DNA of 47,461 bases from Candidatus Omnitrophota bacterium (GTDB taxonomy: Bacteria; Omnitrophota; Gorgyraeia; JAHIPI01): assembly GCA_016783745.1 (NCBI GenBank), contig JADHVZ010000012.1, positions 1 through 47,461 on the forward strand, read 5' to 3'. Below, piece after piece: positions 16,682-25,761 of the stretch. Position numbers and translations under genes: made by a program. The notes beneath the pieces are model-generated. The model saw only the letters and a program-made list of their open reading frames with translations. It did not search any database and was not told the origin of the DNA. Every line of letters begins with the position of its first letter. Within the stretch, counting starts at the first letter, position 1.

Positions 16682-17507
16682 GAATTTACCTCTCCATGAG
16701 TCTATCAAAGAACTCAGCTCATACTTGAGGTCTAATCATATTGAGACAGTATGCCTGAACAGCAGGTGCCCGAATGCAGGAGAGTGCTACTCCGAGGGAA
16801 ATGTGAGCTTCTTGATCCTCGGCAATACCTGCACGAGGGATTGTTTGTTTTGCGCTATCCGCGGCGGCGTACCCGGCAAAATCGATCCGGATGAGCCCGC
16901 TCGGATCGCCGGCGCGGTCCGCAGATTGAAGTTAAAATACGTCGTGGTAACCTCCGTCACAAGAGACGATCTTCCCGACGGCGGCGCATCACATTACTCG
17001 GATGTGATCAAGGCGATAAAACACGCCTCACCCGATACGGTCACCGAAGCGCTGGTACCGGACTTCAAGGGATCAAAAAGATCGATTGATACAATACTTG
17101 ATTCCGGCGCGGATGTTTTTTCGCACAATATGGAAGTGGTATCAAGGTTATACCATAAAATAAGGCCGGATTTCGGTTATTCACTTTCCCTTGACTCGTT
17201 GCGTTATGCTTTTTCACGCGGCACCTCCGCGATAAAAAGCGGCTTTATGGTCGGGTTGGGTGAGCTGGACAGTGAGATCGATGATCTTTTAGGAGACCTG
17301 AAAAACACAGGGTGCACTTATCTGACAATCGGCCAGTATTTAAAACCAAAAGGCTCCCGCCTTGATGTTGAGGAATATATCAGGCCGGAAAAATTTATCG
17401 CTTTAAAAGAAAAGGCGATGGATCTTGGTTTTAAAAAAGTGGCCAGCGGGCCTTTTGTAAGAAGTTCTTACAGGGCCGGGGAATTATACTTTGGACAAGG
17501 AGTTTGA
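16662..17507 (+). CDS. lipA: Lipoyl synthase, radical SAM
   Basis: Inserts two sulfur atoms into protein-bound octanoyl groups. Counting from ATG 16662 (MPSWLGKNLP, 281 residues), it has the auxiliary-cluster cysteines 31, 36 and 42 (VCLNSRCPNAGEC) and the radical SAM CxxxCxxC (57, 61, 64 in CTRDCLFC). The C-terminal RSSY (267-270) supplies the serine ligand. A TTG at 16635 would add nine residues with no family match. It follows lipB with a 20-base overlap and leads into the lipoyl-domain gene three bases later. Confidence 0.96.
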   Translation: MPSWLGKNLPLHESIKELSSYLRSNHIETVCLNSRCPNAGECYSEGNVSFLILGNTCTRDCLFCAIRGGVPGKIDPDEPARIAGAVRRLKLKYVVVTSVTRDDLPDGGASHYSDVIKAIKHASPDTVTEALVPDFKGSKRSIDTILDSGADVFSHNMEVVSRLYHKIRPDFGYSLSLDSLRYAFSRGTSAIKSGFMVGLGELDSEIDDLLGDLKNTGCTYLTIGQYLKPKGSRLDVEEYIRPEKFIALKEKAMDLGFKKVASGPFVRSSYRAGELYFGQGV

Positions 17508-17510
17508 GAG

Positions 17511-17741
17511 ATGAAAAAAGTCACATTGCCGGAATTAGGCGAGGGCATTGGAGAGGCTGTGGTCTCTTTCTGGCATTTTAACGAAGGTGATACGGTAAAA
17601 AAGGATGATGACATAGTGGAATTAGCCACTGATAAGGCCACTTTTAACGTGCCTGCGAGCGAGTCAGGCGTTATAAAAAAGATCCTCCGGCGCGAAGGCG
17701 AAAGCGTTAAAGTGGGTGAAGTGCTGGCAGAGTTAGCATAG
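17511..17741 (+). CDS. Free-standing lipoyl-domain carrier protein
   Basis: A 76-residue protein that is a single biotinyl/lipoyl hammerhead domain: MKKVTLPELGEGI, then FWHFNEGDTV and ELATDKATFNVPA, ending VKVGEVLAELA. Lys42 in the TDKA turn is the expected lipoylation site, as in E2 subunits of 2-oxoacid dehydrogenases. There is no linker, peripheral-subunit-binding or catalytic E2 domain in this frame or in the next gene. It lies directly after lipB and lipA, which suggests it is their substrate. Its partner enzyme is not in the window. Confidence 0.88.
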   Translation: MKKVTLPELGEGIGEAVVSFWHFNEGDTVKKDDDIVELATDKATFNVPASESGVIKKILRREGESVKVGEVLAELA

Positions 17742-17763
17742 CGGGATAAACCGAGGAGATATC

Positions 17764-18951
17764 ATGATACACGAGGCAAACAGATTAAAAAGATTACCGC
17801 CATACCTTTTTACCATAGTGGACAGAAAAAAAAGAGAGGTCATGGACAAAGGCGTGGATGTCATAGACCTCAGTATGGGTTCGCCGGACATGCCGGCGCC
17901 AAAGGGCGTGATCGAGGAACTCTGCAAGCAAGCCAGGGTGGACGGAAACCAGAGGTATTCGCGCTGGGACGGGGAAGTAGAAAGAAAATTGAGAGTTACC
18001 ATCGCTGATTGGTATATGGACAGGTTTGGAGTCTCCCTGGACCCTGAAAGCGAGATAGTGCCGTTGATCGGCTCAAAAGAAGGCATAGCGCACTTGTCTC
18101 TGGCTTTTTTAAATAACGAAGATATAGCGCTTGTGCCGAATCCCGCATATCCAGTGCATTTTAATGGAGTGATAATGGCGGGAGGAATACTGTACAATAT
18201 CCCGATCACTAAAGAAAATAACTATATGCCAAAGCTTGACGCACTGAGCCCGGAAGTAGTGAAGATGGCAAAGCTCATCTTTTTAAGCTATCCGCACAAT
18301 CCTACCACGCAAGTGGCATCGCTTGATTATTTTCAGGAAATAGCGGACTGGGCGAGGCAGAAGAACATCATAGTCGGCCATGATCTGGCGTATTCTGAAA
18401 TAGTCTTTGACGGATATAAGGCGCCGAGTTTTCTGCAGGCAAGAGGCGCGAAAGAGATAGGCATCGAGTTTCACACCCTTTCAAAATCATATAATATGTC
18501 AGGCTGGAGAATCGGCTTTTGCGTCGGGAACAGGGACATACTGAAGACTCTGGCAAAAACAAAAAGCTATATCGATTTCGGTATATACCGGGCCATACAG
18601 TACGCTGCCATTAAGGCGCTATCGGGCCCGCAGGATTCCGTAAAAAAGACTGTTGAGACCTACAAAAGAAGGCGTGATTTATTTGTGGACGGGCTCAATA
18701 AGATCGGGTGGAAGGTGAAAAAGCCAAAGGCCACATTCTACATCTGGGCTCATATCCCTTTAAAGTATAGCGCGCTTACGTCCATGGAATTCACAAATCT
18801 TTTGCTTGAAGAGGCCGGGATAGCCGTAGCGCCGGGAACAGGCTTCGGTGAGTACGGTGAAGGCTATGTGCGCTTCGCGCTTGTTGAAAAAGAAGAAAGG
18901 CTCAAGAGCGCGCTGGAAAGGCTTAAAAAGATACTGGAGCTTGAGGCATAA
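17764..18951 (+). CDS. Class I aminotransferase, LL-diaminopimelate/alanine type
   Basis: A fold-type I PLP enzyme of 395 residues. The start RLKRLPPYLFTIVDRKKREV resembles the DapL2/AlaC branch (LL-diaminopimelate or alanine aminotransferases). It has Asn179 (YPHNPTTQ), Asp207 and Tyr210 (GHDLAYSE), PLP-lysine Lys241 (TLSKSYNMSGWR) and a C-terminal GYVRFALV arginine. ATG 17764 follows CCGAGGAG. Substrate specificity cannot be fixed from sequence; lysine/peptidoglycan or alanine synthesis are the main options. Confidence 0.85.
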   Translation: MIHEANRLKRLPPYLFTIVDRKKREVMDKGVDVIDLSMGSPDMPAPKGVIEELCKQARVDGNQRYSRWDGEVERKLRVTIADWYMDRFGVSLDPESEIVPLIGSKEGIAHLSLAFLNNEDIALVPNPAYPVHFNGVIMAGGILYNIPITKENNYMPKLDALSPEVVKMAKLIFLSYPHNPTTQVASLDYFQEIADWARQKNIIVGHDLAYSEIVFDGYKAPSFLQARGAKEIGIEFHTLSKSYNMSGWRIGFCVGNRDILKTLAKTKSYIDFGIYRAIQYAAIKALSGPQDSVKKTVETYKRRRDLFVDGLNKIGWKVKKPKATFYIWAHIPLKYSALTSMEFTNLLLEEAGIAVAPGTGFGEYGEGYVRFALVEKEERLKSALERLKKILELEA

Positions 18952-18966
18952 AACACTAAAACGTCC

Positions 18967-20085
18967 ATGAAAAAAAATATTCTTCTGATGTATATCTCTG
19001 AACACTCCGGACACCACCAGGCAAGCATCGCGCTGGAAAAGGCCATTTTAAAAAAATGTCCGGAATCGAGCGTGCTTAATGTAAACGCGTTCAGATTGAC
19101 TAACCCTATCATGGAGAGGGTCACTCACAAGGCGTATATGGGAGTGATCAAAAAACACCCTTCTGTCTGGGGCAATCTCTACGATAACCCCAAAGTCGTA
19201 AAGAAAACCGAGCGCATCAGAAGTATCTTCAATAACGCGGGGTCTAAGAAGCTTGAGAAGCTGGTCGAAAAATTCAAACCGGATGCCGTAGCCTGCACAC
19301 AGGCATTCCCCTGCGGGATCATGGGAAATTACAAAAAGACGCGTAAAGTCAAGACGCCTCTGGTAGGGGTATTGACGGATTATGCCCCGCATTCTTACTG
19401 GATGCACGATGAGGTAGACGCTTATATCGTGCCTTCAGAGGAGATAAAAGACGCTCTGGTAAAAAAGCGGATACCGGCGGAAAAAATACACCCGCTGGGC
19501 ACGCCGATAGACCCAATTTTCACCGACGTTTTGGACAAAGACAACTTAATCAGGGAGATGGGCCTTTCCACCAATAAGCCCGTCATACTTGTCATGGGAG
19601 GAACTTACGGGATAGGGCCCGACGAGAAACTTATCAGGGCGCTGGAGGGCTGCAAAAAAGATATACAGGTCGTGGTGGCTACGGGAGTCAATAAAAAATT
19701 ATTCGATAAGGTCCTAAAGCTTAAGGCGGGACTTCAAAAAAAGGTCATTGTCCTGAGTTATTCGCGCAATGTGCATGAATTAATGGAAATAGCGGATCTA
19801 ATAATAACAAAGCCGGGCGGCCTTACAGTCGCTGAGGCACTGGCCAAGTCCCTTCCGATGGTGATCTTAAACCCGCTGCCGGGCCAGGAAGACCTGAACA
19901 CAAAGATCCTGACTAAAAAGGGCATAGCCATAAAAGCGGCTGACGAAAAAGACGCGGTCTTGATCGTGGATAGCCTGCTTGAAAAACCTGATCAGATGGA
20001 TAAAATGCGGGATTCAATAAAGGCAGAAGCGAAACCATATTCCGCATTTCAAACAGCTGACCTGTTACTGCAATTGTCAAATTAG
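18967..20085 (+). CDS. MGDG-synthase-like glycolipid glycosyltransferase (GT28-type)
   Basis: Probably transfers a sugar to diacylglycerol or another lipid at the inner membrane. The 372-residue protein starts with the MGDG_synth-like N-terminal fold (YISEHSGHHQASIALEKAI) and has the acceptor-side region HSYWMHDEVDAYIVPSEE. The GT-B C-terminal half carries VMGGTYGIGP and the nucleotide-sugar site ITKPGGLTVAEALAKSLP. It resembles plant-type MGDG synthases and Bacillus UgtP. It precedes an acyltransferase gene by two bases, consistent with envelope lipid synthesis. The donor sugar is unknown. Confidence 0.87.
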   Translation: MKKNILLMYISEHSGHHQASIALEKAILKKCPESSVLNVNAFRLTNPIMERVTHKAYMGVIKKHPSVWGNLYDNPKVVKKTERIRSIFNNAGSKKLEKLVEKFKPDAVACTQAFPCGIMGNYKKTRKVKTPLVGVLTDYAPHSYWMHDEVDAYIVPSEEIKDALVKKRIPAEKIHPLGTPIDPIFTDVLDKDNLIREMGLSTNKPVILVMGGTYGIGPDEKLIRALEGCKKDIQVVVATGVNKKLFDKVLKLKAGLQKKVIVLSYSRNVHELMEIADLIITKPGGLTVAEALAKSLPMVILNPLPGQEDLNTKILTKKGIAIKAADEKDAVLIVDSLLEKPDQMDKMRDSIKAEAKPYSAFQTADLLLQLSN

Positions 20086-20087
20086 GC

Positions 20088-20942
20088 ATGTTGTACTATT
20101 TTTACATAATAGGCTTATTTTTGCTTCGTATCGCGAGTAGGACGACTGCGTGCAGGATAGCCTCATTCTTAGCCAGGGCTAAATATATTCTATCGAAGAA
20201 AGACAGGGAGACGGTAAAATCAAATCTCAGGAATGCCTTTCCGCAAGCGGGGGAAAAAGAGATCTCTCTTCTAGCGCGAAAGACATTCGAGAACTTCGGC
20301 AGATATATCATAGATTTCTTTTCACTGACAAAGAATGAGGATGGATACCTGGATAACGTGATGCATATCACGGGCGCTGAAAATATCGACCGCGCCCTTG
20401 ACTTCGGCAAAGGATGCATAATTTTAACGGCTCATTTCGGCAATTGGGAACTTACCGGATGCGCCATGGCAAAACAGGGGTATAAAATAAACGCGGTCGC
20501 CCTTGCGCATGCGGATCCCAGGATAAATGAGCTCTTCATCCGGCAACGGATAAGATGCGGCATTAAAGTCATACCCACAGGCAAGGCAAAGGCAGACTGT
20601 TTAAAAGCTTTAAACCGGGGAGAGGCTGTCGCCATACTCGGTGACCGCCCATACGCTGATCACGGCATAGAGATGGATTTCTTTGGCAAGAAAACCTTAG
20701 CCCCCAGGGGGGCGGCGCTTTTTAGTTTAAAAAACGGATCGCCTATCGTGCTTGTTTTTTCATACTGGGAAAATGGCGGTTACCGGGCGGTTTTCGAGGA
20801 ACCGTTTGTTCTCAAAAGGGAAGGGGATATAGACAAGGAACTGGCTGAGATCTCCGCTAGATTTTTCAGAAGATTCGAGCATTACATAAAAAAATATCCC
20901 GCTCAGTGGTACATGTTTAACAGGGTGTGGAAGGAAAACTAG
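20088..20942 (+). CDS. LpxL/HtrB-family lysophospholipid or lipid A acyltransferase
   Basis: A membrane-associated acyltransferase of 284 residues. The N-terminus is hydrophobic (MLYYFYIIGLFLLRI). The catalytic HX4E motif is HFGNWE (His116-Glu121), followed by the second block IRCGIKVIP and by GDRPYADHGIEMDFFGK. In diderms this family adds secondary acyl chains to lipid A. The neighbouring glycosyltransferases also allow a role in another glycolipid. ATG 20088 starts two bases after the GT28 stop. Confidence 0.88.
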   Translation: MLYYFYIIGLFLLRIASRTTACRIASFLARAKYILSKKDRETVKSNLRNAFPQAGEKEISLLARKTFENFGRYIIDFFSLTKNEDGYLDNVMHITGAENIDRALDFGKGCIILTAHFGNWELTGCAMAKQGYKINAVALAHADPRINELFIRQRIRCGIKVIPTGKAKADCLKALNRGEAVAILGDRPYADHGIEMDFFGKKTLAPRGAALFSLKNGSPIVLVFSYWENGGYRAVFEEPFVLKREGDIDKELAEISARFFRRFEHYIKKYPAQWYMFNRVWKEN

Positions 20943-20945
20943 GCT

Positions 20946-21614
20946 GTGAACAGAGTACGCATTCTTATACCGGCTTACAATGAATCGGAGCAGATAGGCC
21001 GGCTATTAAGGGCCCTAAAAGCAAAGGGGCATACACCGGTTGTGGTCGATGACGGATCAAATGACCAAACAGCCAGAGAGGCCGGAGATGCCGGCGCTAT
21101 TGTGGTAGGACACAAAGAGAACAGAGGCAAAGGCGCATCACTGCAGACCGGTTTCGATCATATTTTAAAAGAAGGCTACGATGCGGTTTTGATAATGGAC
21201 GGCGACGCCCAACATAGTGCCGATGATGTTCAAAGATTCATCGACCTGGCTGATAAGAAACAAAATGTCCTTATCATAGGCAACAGGATGGGTAATACAA
21301 AAAATATGCCTCTCGACCGGAAACTCACCAATATGTTTATGTCATTCATCGTATCCTGTATATGCCGTCAAAAAATACCCGACTCCCAGTGCGGTTTTCG
21401 TCTGATAAAACGTGAATTGCTACAGAAGATCAAGATCGAATCAGAGAGATTTGAGGTGGAATCCGAGCTATTGATAAAAGCAAGCCGCCGAGGCACAGAG
21501 ATACTGTCTATTCCCATCGATACGTTTTACGGCAAAGAGTCCAGTCAGATAAATCCTTTTTTGGATACATTCCGGTTTATAGTCTTTCTTCTCAAGCTTC
21601 CTTTTATTAGATAG
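20946..21614 (+). CDS. GT2-family glycosyltransferase (dolichol-phosphate-mannose-synthase-like)
   Basis: A single-domain GT-A transferase of 222 residues. It has the opening ILIPAYNESEQIGRLL, VDDGSND (34-40) and the metal-binding DGDAQH (85-90). The later block DSQCGFRLIKR is typical of polyprenyl-phosphate sugar transferases. The last 25 residues are hydrophobic and may touch the membrane. GTG 20946 starts three bases after the acyltransferase. It probably makes a lipid-linked sugar used in the same envelope pathway; the acceptor is not known. Confidence 0.87.
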   Translation: MNRVRILIPAYNESEQIGRLLRALKAKGHTPVVVDDGSNDQTAREAGDAGAIVVGHKENRGKGASLQTGFDHILKEGYDAVLIMDGDAQHSADDVQRFIDLADKKQNVLIIGNRMGNTKNMPLDRKLTNMFMSFIVSCICRQKIPDSQCGFRLIKRELLQKIKIESERFEVESELLIKASRRGTEILSIPIDTFYGKESSQINPFLDTFRFIVFLLKLPFIR

Positions 21615-21623
21615 AGGAACAAC

Positions 21624-22274
21624 ATGACTAATCAATCGTATGAAGAGATGCGGGAAAATATGGTGAAAAAGCAACTTATTCCGAGAGGAATAAGCAGCCC
21701 GACGGTATTAAAGGCCTTCAGAAGGATAGAAAGACATAAATTCGTACCTACCGGATCGCTAAATTCATCCTATGCCGACCACCCGCTTCCTATAGGTGAA
21801 GGCCAGACGATATCACAGCCGTATATCGTGGCCCTTATGACAGAGTCACTCGGATTGACCGGAAGTGAAAAAATACTTGAAGTCGGCACCGGTAGCGGTT
21901 ACCAGACGGCTGTGCTTGCGGAACTGGGTTCGAAGATCTATTCGGTTGAGAGAGTCCCGGCGCTTGCGGATAGAGCCGGCAAGACTCTGAGAGAATCAGG
22001 TTATAAAAATATCGAGATAGACGTGAGGGATGGGTCACTCGGATGGGATGAACACGCGCCTTATGACGCTATTATTGTAACAGCCTCATGTCCGGGAAGG
22101 CCGGAGGCTCTGCTGGGGCAACTTTCCTCCGGAGGCAGATTAATAGCTCCCATAGGAGGTGCCTTTGGCCAGGCACTCACTTTGTATAGAAAACACGATA
22201 AAACAATCGATAAGCGCGAGATATGCGGCTGCGTCTTTGTCCCGCTCATCGGAAAAGAAGGTTGGGAGAGATAG
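21624..22274 (+). CDS. pcm: Protein-L-isoaspartate O-methyltransferase
   Basis: Repairs isoaspartyl damage in proteins using S-adenosylmethionine. The 216-residue protein has the N-terminal region ATG-MTNQSYEEMRENMVKKQL, the substrate-loop DHPLPIGEGQTISQPYIVA, the SAM-binding EVGTGSGYQTAVLAEL and the later GGRLIAPIGG. ATG 21624 follows AGAGGAA. It lies between a glycosyltransferase and a small membrane protein and is probably co-transcribed with both. Confidence 0.95.
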   Translation: MTNQSYEEMRENMVKKQLIPRGISSPTVLKAFRRIERHKFVPTGSLNSSYADHPLPIGEGQTISQPYIVALMTESLGLTGSEKILEVGTGSGYQTAVLAELGSKIYSVERVPALADRAGKTLRESGYKNIEIDVRDGSLGWDEHAPYDAIIVTASCPGRPEALLGQLSSGGRLIAPIGGAFGQALTLYRKHDKTIDKREICGCVFVPLIGKEGWER

Positions 22275-22277
22275 ATC

Positions 22278-22781
22278 ATGCTGGAACGAATAGTGGATTT
22301 TATGAACGGCTTACCAAAGGAATTTGTCACTGTGATAGTCGCGGCATTGCCTGTTTCAGAATTAAGAGGGGCTATCCCACTGGCTATAGCCATGAAACAG
22401 CCGCTTGTAAAAACACTCATCCTTGCCTACATAGGCAATATGCTGCCCGTGATACCGCTGCTGGTACTGCTGGGTCCTGTCTCTGAAAAATTGAGGCATA
22501 TTCCAGCGCTGGAACGATTCTTTAACTGGCTTTTTGAAAGGACTAAAAGAAAAGCGGAAATAGTCCAAAGATATGAGGCCCTCGGGCTCATATTATTCGT
22601 GGCTATACCTCTCCCGGCCACAGGGGCATGGACAGGCTGCATAGCCGCGTCGTTGTTTAAAGTGAAGTTCAAGTACGCTTTCCCTGCGATCTTAATAGGG
22701 GTGTTGATAGCAGGGGTCATAGTGACGTCCCTCACATTAATGGGCATAAAATTTATTGATACAAGCTATGTGATCCGGTAG
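22278..22781 (+). CDS. Small multidrug-export family membrane protein
   Basis: A 167-residue integral membrane protein matching the pattern of Pfam family Sm_multidrug_ex (PF06695). It has the conserved LPVSELRGAIPLAIA loop after the first helix, AYIGNMLPVIPLLVL, and PLPATGAWTGCIAASLF before the last helices. The family name comes from limited data, and the actual substrate and mechanism are unknown. It starts three bases after pcm. Confidence 0.82.
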   Translation: MLERIVDFMNGLPKEFVTVIVAALPVSELRGAIPLAIAMKQPLVKTLILAYIGNMLPVIPLLVLLGPVSEKLRHIPALERFFNWLFERTKRKAEIVQRYEALGLILFVAIPLPATGAWTGCIAASLFKVKFKYAFPAILIGVLIAGVIVTSLTLMGIKFIDTSYVIR

Positions 22782-22804
22782 CTGTCGATCATAGTAGGCC
22801 GTAT

Positions 22805-23467
22805 ATGCTAAAAGACGCCTCCTTTAAAATTTGCCTTATACTTTCTGCATTTGCCCACATAACAATCCTATACCCATGGTCATTTATGCATTTTGCATCG
22901 AGGCCGGAAATAACATTCCGTCGCGTAGAATTGACTTATTTTAAATCCGGCGGGGCTGATGAGGTATTTGTCAAAGATATAAGGCCTGTTACTTCCGTAA
23001 GGAAAGAAAAAGCAAATAAAAAAGCCTCAGCGGTAAGGCCGGAAGGGATCGAAATAGAGACTGTGAAAAAACCGGCTGCAGTGGTAAAAATACCGGAAGA
23101 AATATCAATCGAGCCGGAGGCTTTCAAGGAACCTCCGCAGGAATGGCTTGATCCGAATGAGGCACCGGAAGGAAGCAGACTGCGCGATGATTATTACCTT
23201 AGGGTACGTGAGAAAATCAAATCTGTATTAGACAAGAACAAAAAAGGTTTTGCGGGAGAGGGTGAACTGCATGTACGCTTCATAGTGGAAAGATCCGGCG
23301 CATTAAAAAATCTTACATTATACAGAAGATACGGCAGGGATATCCGCAAGCTTGGGCCTATAGCCCTTAACAGCATAAAAGAAGCCGCGCCGTTTCCACC
23401 GTTCACGAGTGAGATGAGAGAAAGTGAACTCATATTTAAACTACCTATAAGGTTCTCTTATAAATGA
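22805..23467 (+). CDS. TonB-like protein with C-terminal TonB domain
   Basis: A 220-residue protein with one N-terminal membrane helix (about 8-30) and a charged periplasmic linker rich in Glu, Lys and Pro (about 60-130). The C-terminal domain resembles TonB (GELHVRFIVERSGALKNLTLYRR, then AAPFPPFTSEM and a final hydrophobic strand). No exbB or exbD is nearby. The stop overlaps the start of the following outer-membrane gene by four bases, so the two are probably made together. It may energise or anchor that barrel, or be a structural TonB-domain protein. Confidence 0.82.
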   Translation: MLKDASFKICLILSAFAHITILYPWSFMHFASRPEITFRRVELTYFKSGGADEVFVKDIRPVTSVRKEKANKKASAVRPEGIEIETVKKPAAVVKIPEEISIEPEAFKEPPQEWLDPNEAPEGSRLRDDYYLRVREKIKSVLDKNKKGFAGEGELHVRFIVERSGALKNLTLYRRYGRDIRKLGPIALNSIKEAAPFPPFTSEMRESELIFKLPIRFSYK

Positions 23468-25725
23468 CGATCAAACATTACCTCGCCTGCATATTAGTCC
23501 TCCTTGCCTGGACGGGGCCTGCCCTGGCCGTTGAATCCGGGCCTAACATCTACTGGCTTTACGATGATGAGGCAAAGGGGCCATTTCTGGATGATCTGGA
23601 TAGATTCCTGAGGGCGCATGAGGATGAGCCCTTCACGCGGAAAGATTCGGATTCTCCCGCCAAAATAAGTGGCGGATATAGAATGAATTTCGGATTTCAA
23701 TGGGCTTCAACCGATGATCTCCACTGGAAGAACGCGAATACGGAGATCACGGGCAATAATTTCAGGTACCTCTGGGGGGAGAAGCGCTACAACACATTCA
23801 ATCCTGATATATACGATAGTTTTGACCTGTCGATAGATATAGAGCCCGAGGCGCAGTGGTCCGCGCATATGGATCTGATCGTGGATCCGTGGGCATTCGT
23901 CGGAGAAACCGAAAAGGTGAATGTCAGAAGCGGTTGGGGGGCTGAAATCGATCTTGACCTGCCCTACTGGTCAAATACCGGGCGCACAAGGGATATAGTA
24001 GTCAGAAGTAATACCGGTGACACTATCAACATCCCGGCAATACAGGTAAGGGACTCTGACACGGAACCCACTAATGTGACAAGCGGATGGGGGGATAGAT
24101 ATTTCATCCCCGCCATGCACGTTAAGCGGGAGTTCAGGCCTATAAAAAATCTATGGCTGGACTGGAACTTCGCGGAGGATTCCCGCATTAGAGTATTCCC
24201 GTATCTTGATAACGCTTATGCCTTCACAAGCGACGACCCGATCGGGCTATCAAATAATCATATCTACTGGGAAGCAAGCCCCTGGATAAGCTTCTGGACG
24301 CGCGGGGTCGAATATTCGGCATTAGGCTGGGAGCCCGGATTCTGGACAGCTGATACGGCCGAAGGCAGGCAAGGTGAACGCCTCAGGCTTTTGCGCGGGA
24401 TCCACCTCACCAGCGAAACAGAGAGAACCAGCTTGGAGACGATGGCCGCCAGCTCTGTATCACCGTGGAACGAATACGAAAACATGAATAACATAGCCTA
24501 TGCCGGCAGGTTCAAGGCATACGTCACCGATCTATTGACCATGGGATCTACATATACCGCAAGAACAGGCATGACAGATGATGATGTGGAGTCGCTTGAG
24601 CAGGCCTGCGCCCTTGACTGGAGCCTGGATGTATCACCCGAAGTCAGGGCAGAAACCGAAGTAGCTTATTCATACAGAGGCACTGACACGGATAGCGTAC
24701 ACAGGTCGAGTAACTGGGGTGAGGCGTTTGCCGCCCGGCTACACTACGGCAAGGAATTCGAATCCGGAAGAACGGGGTATAAGTTCGCGTTTACTTATAT
24801 GGCCGACGATTTCGAGCCTCCTCTAGCCACATATGGAAATACCAGCAACGACCAGAGCTGGGCAGACCACATAGAGTTTACGGAACGCTCGGAAGAGGAT
24901 AAGAAAATAAAAATAGGCGACGGTATTTCCCCTAACCGCAGTGTTTTTTCCATCGGCAACACCACATCGCTTTTCGACGGCAAATTCGAGATCCTTTCCG
25001 ATTACAGGCAGGCCCACACTGCCAACATCGGAAAGTTCAGGGAAGCTGTCTTTCGCAACGAGGCAACTGCCGTAGTCTCAGATTTTACAACGTGTAAATC
25101 ACTGGCCCTGGTACACAAAAATCCTCCCAATAAAGATAACGAGCTCGCCTTCGTATTCGGCGGAGGGGTAAAGTGCAGGTTAAACGATCAGATAGCAGCC
25201 TATGGAATATATGAACGTGCTAATAAATATCCGTACTGGCCGGAGGCAAGCTCTGACTGGTTCAGGATGGATCCGATGCCGCCTTATCCGTTTTTTAACA
25301 TGTATAAATTGAAATTCACGTTTGAGCCTTACAAGGATCTGATATTCGAATACAATCATTGCAGAAATGGTTTTAAATTCGCCACAGGCGTGGATGATAA
25401 CATCAACTATGACGGTATCGAGCTTAGGTGGAAGTTGTATGAGGGGCTGAGCACGCAATTCACTTACAAATATTCACGAGTCATGGAGGTAAATGAACTC
25501 CTGGCCGTAGGCACTGAAAACTTTATGGGACACCACAACATTTATTCCGAAACAAACTGGGAAATATGGAAGGGTAAATATCTGAGGGTTCAGTTCGGCG
25601 ACCTGGGACGGTTTATCACCAGGTATCAGATCGACCCCGATTCCTCTACTGAGCGCTCCAGCATACAGCATGATGTATTGGATACCCAGGAGATAATCCG
25701 CATTGCCTTAGTCGGAACGTTTTAA
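23464..25725 (+). CDS. Predicted outer-membrane beta-barrel protein, family not recognised
   Basis: A 753-residue exported protein. The signal peptide MTIKHYLACILVLLAWTGPALA probably ends before VES (residue 23). The rest has many alternating aromatic/polar strands rich in Trp, Tyr, Asp and Asn, with no membrane helices. It ends in LVGTF, and a terminal Phe is the usual sign for outer-membrane insertion. I do not recognise a TonB box, plug domain or enzyme motif. Its coupling to a TonB-like gene suggests an uptake or surface role, but this is inference. Confidence 0.75.
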   Translation: MTIKHYLACILVLLAWTGPALAVESGPNIYWLYDDEAKGPFLDDLDRFLRAHEDEPFTRKDSDSPAKISGGYRMNFGFQWASTDDLHWKNANTEITGNNFRYLWGEKRYNTFNPDIYDSFDLSIDIEPEAQWSAHMDLIVDPWAFVGETEKVNVRSGWGAEIDLDLPYWSNTGRTRDIVVRSNTGDTINIPAIQVRDSDTEPTNVTSGWGDRYFIPAMHVKREFRPIKNLWLDWNFAEDSRIRVFPYLDNAYAFTSDDPIGLSNNHIYWEASPWISFWTRGVEYSALGWEPGFWTADTAEGRQGERLRLLRGIHLTSETERTSLETMAASSVSPWNEYENMNNIAYAGRFKAYVTDLLTMGSTYTARTGMTDDDVESLEQACALDWSLDVSPEVRAETEVAYSYRGTDTDSVHRSSNWGEAFAARLHYGKEFESGRTGYKFAFTYMADDFEPPLATYGNTSNDQSWADHIEFTERSEEDKKIKIGDGISPNRSVFSIGNTTSLFDGKFEILSDYRQAHTANIGKFREAVFRNEATAVVSDFTTCKSLALVHKNPPNKDNELAFVFGGGVKCRLNDQIAAYGIYERANKYPYWPEASSDWFRMDPMPPYPFFNMYKLKFTFEPYKDLIFEYNHCRNGFKFATGVDDNINYDGIELRWKLYEGLSTQFTYKYSRVMEVNELLAVGTENFMGHHNIYSETNWEIWKGKYLRVQFGDLGRFITRYQIDPDSSTERSSIQHDVLDTQEIIRIALVGTF

Positions 25726-25761
25726 ACCGTCCTTGACTTTAGACGGTATTACGCTTATAAT
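25726..25761 (+). promoter_or_regulatory. Sigma70-type promoter with inverted repeat for the M16 protease gene
   Basis: TTGACT (25733-25738) and TATAAT (25756-25761) are separated by exactly 17 bases, eleven of twelve bases matching consensus. ACCGTC (25726-25731) and GACGGT (25742-25747) form an inverted repeat around the -35 box and could be an operator. No T-run follows the repeat, so it does not look like a terminator. Transcription would start about 25768, only about eight bases before ATG 25776, with no Shine-Dalgarno sequence, so the mRNA would be almost leaderless. Confidence 0.72.
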
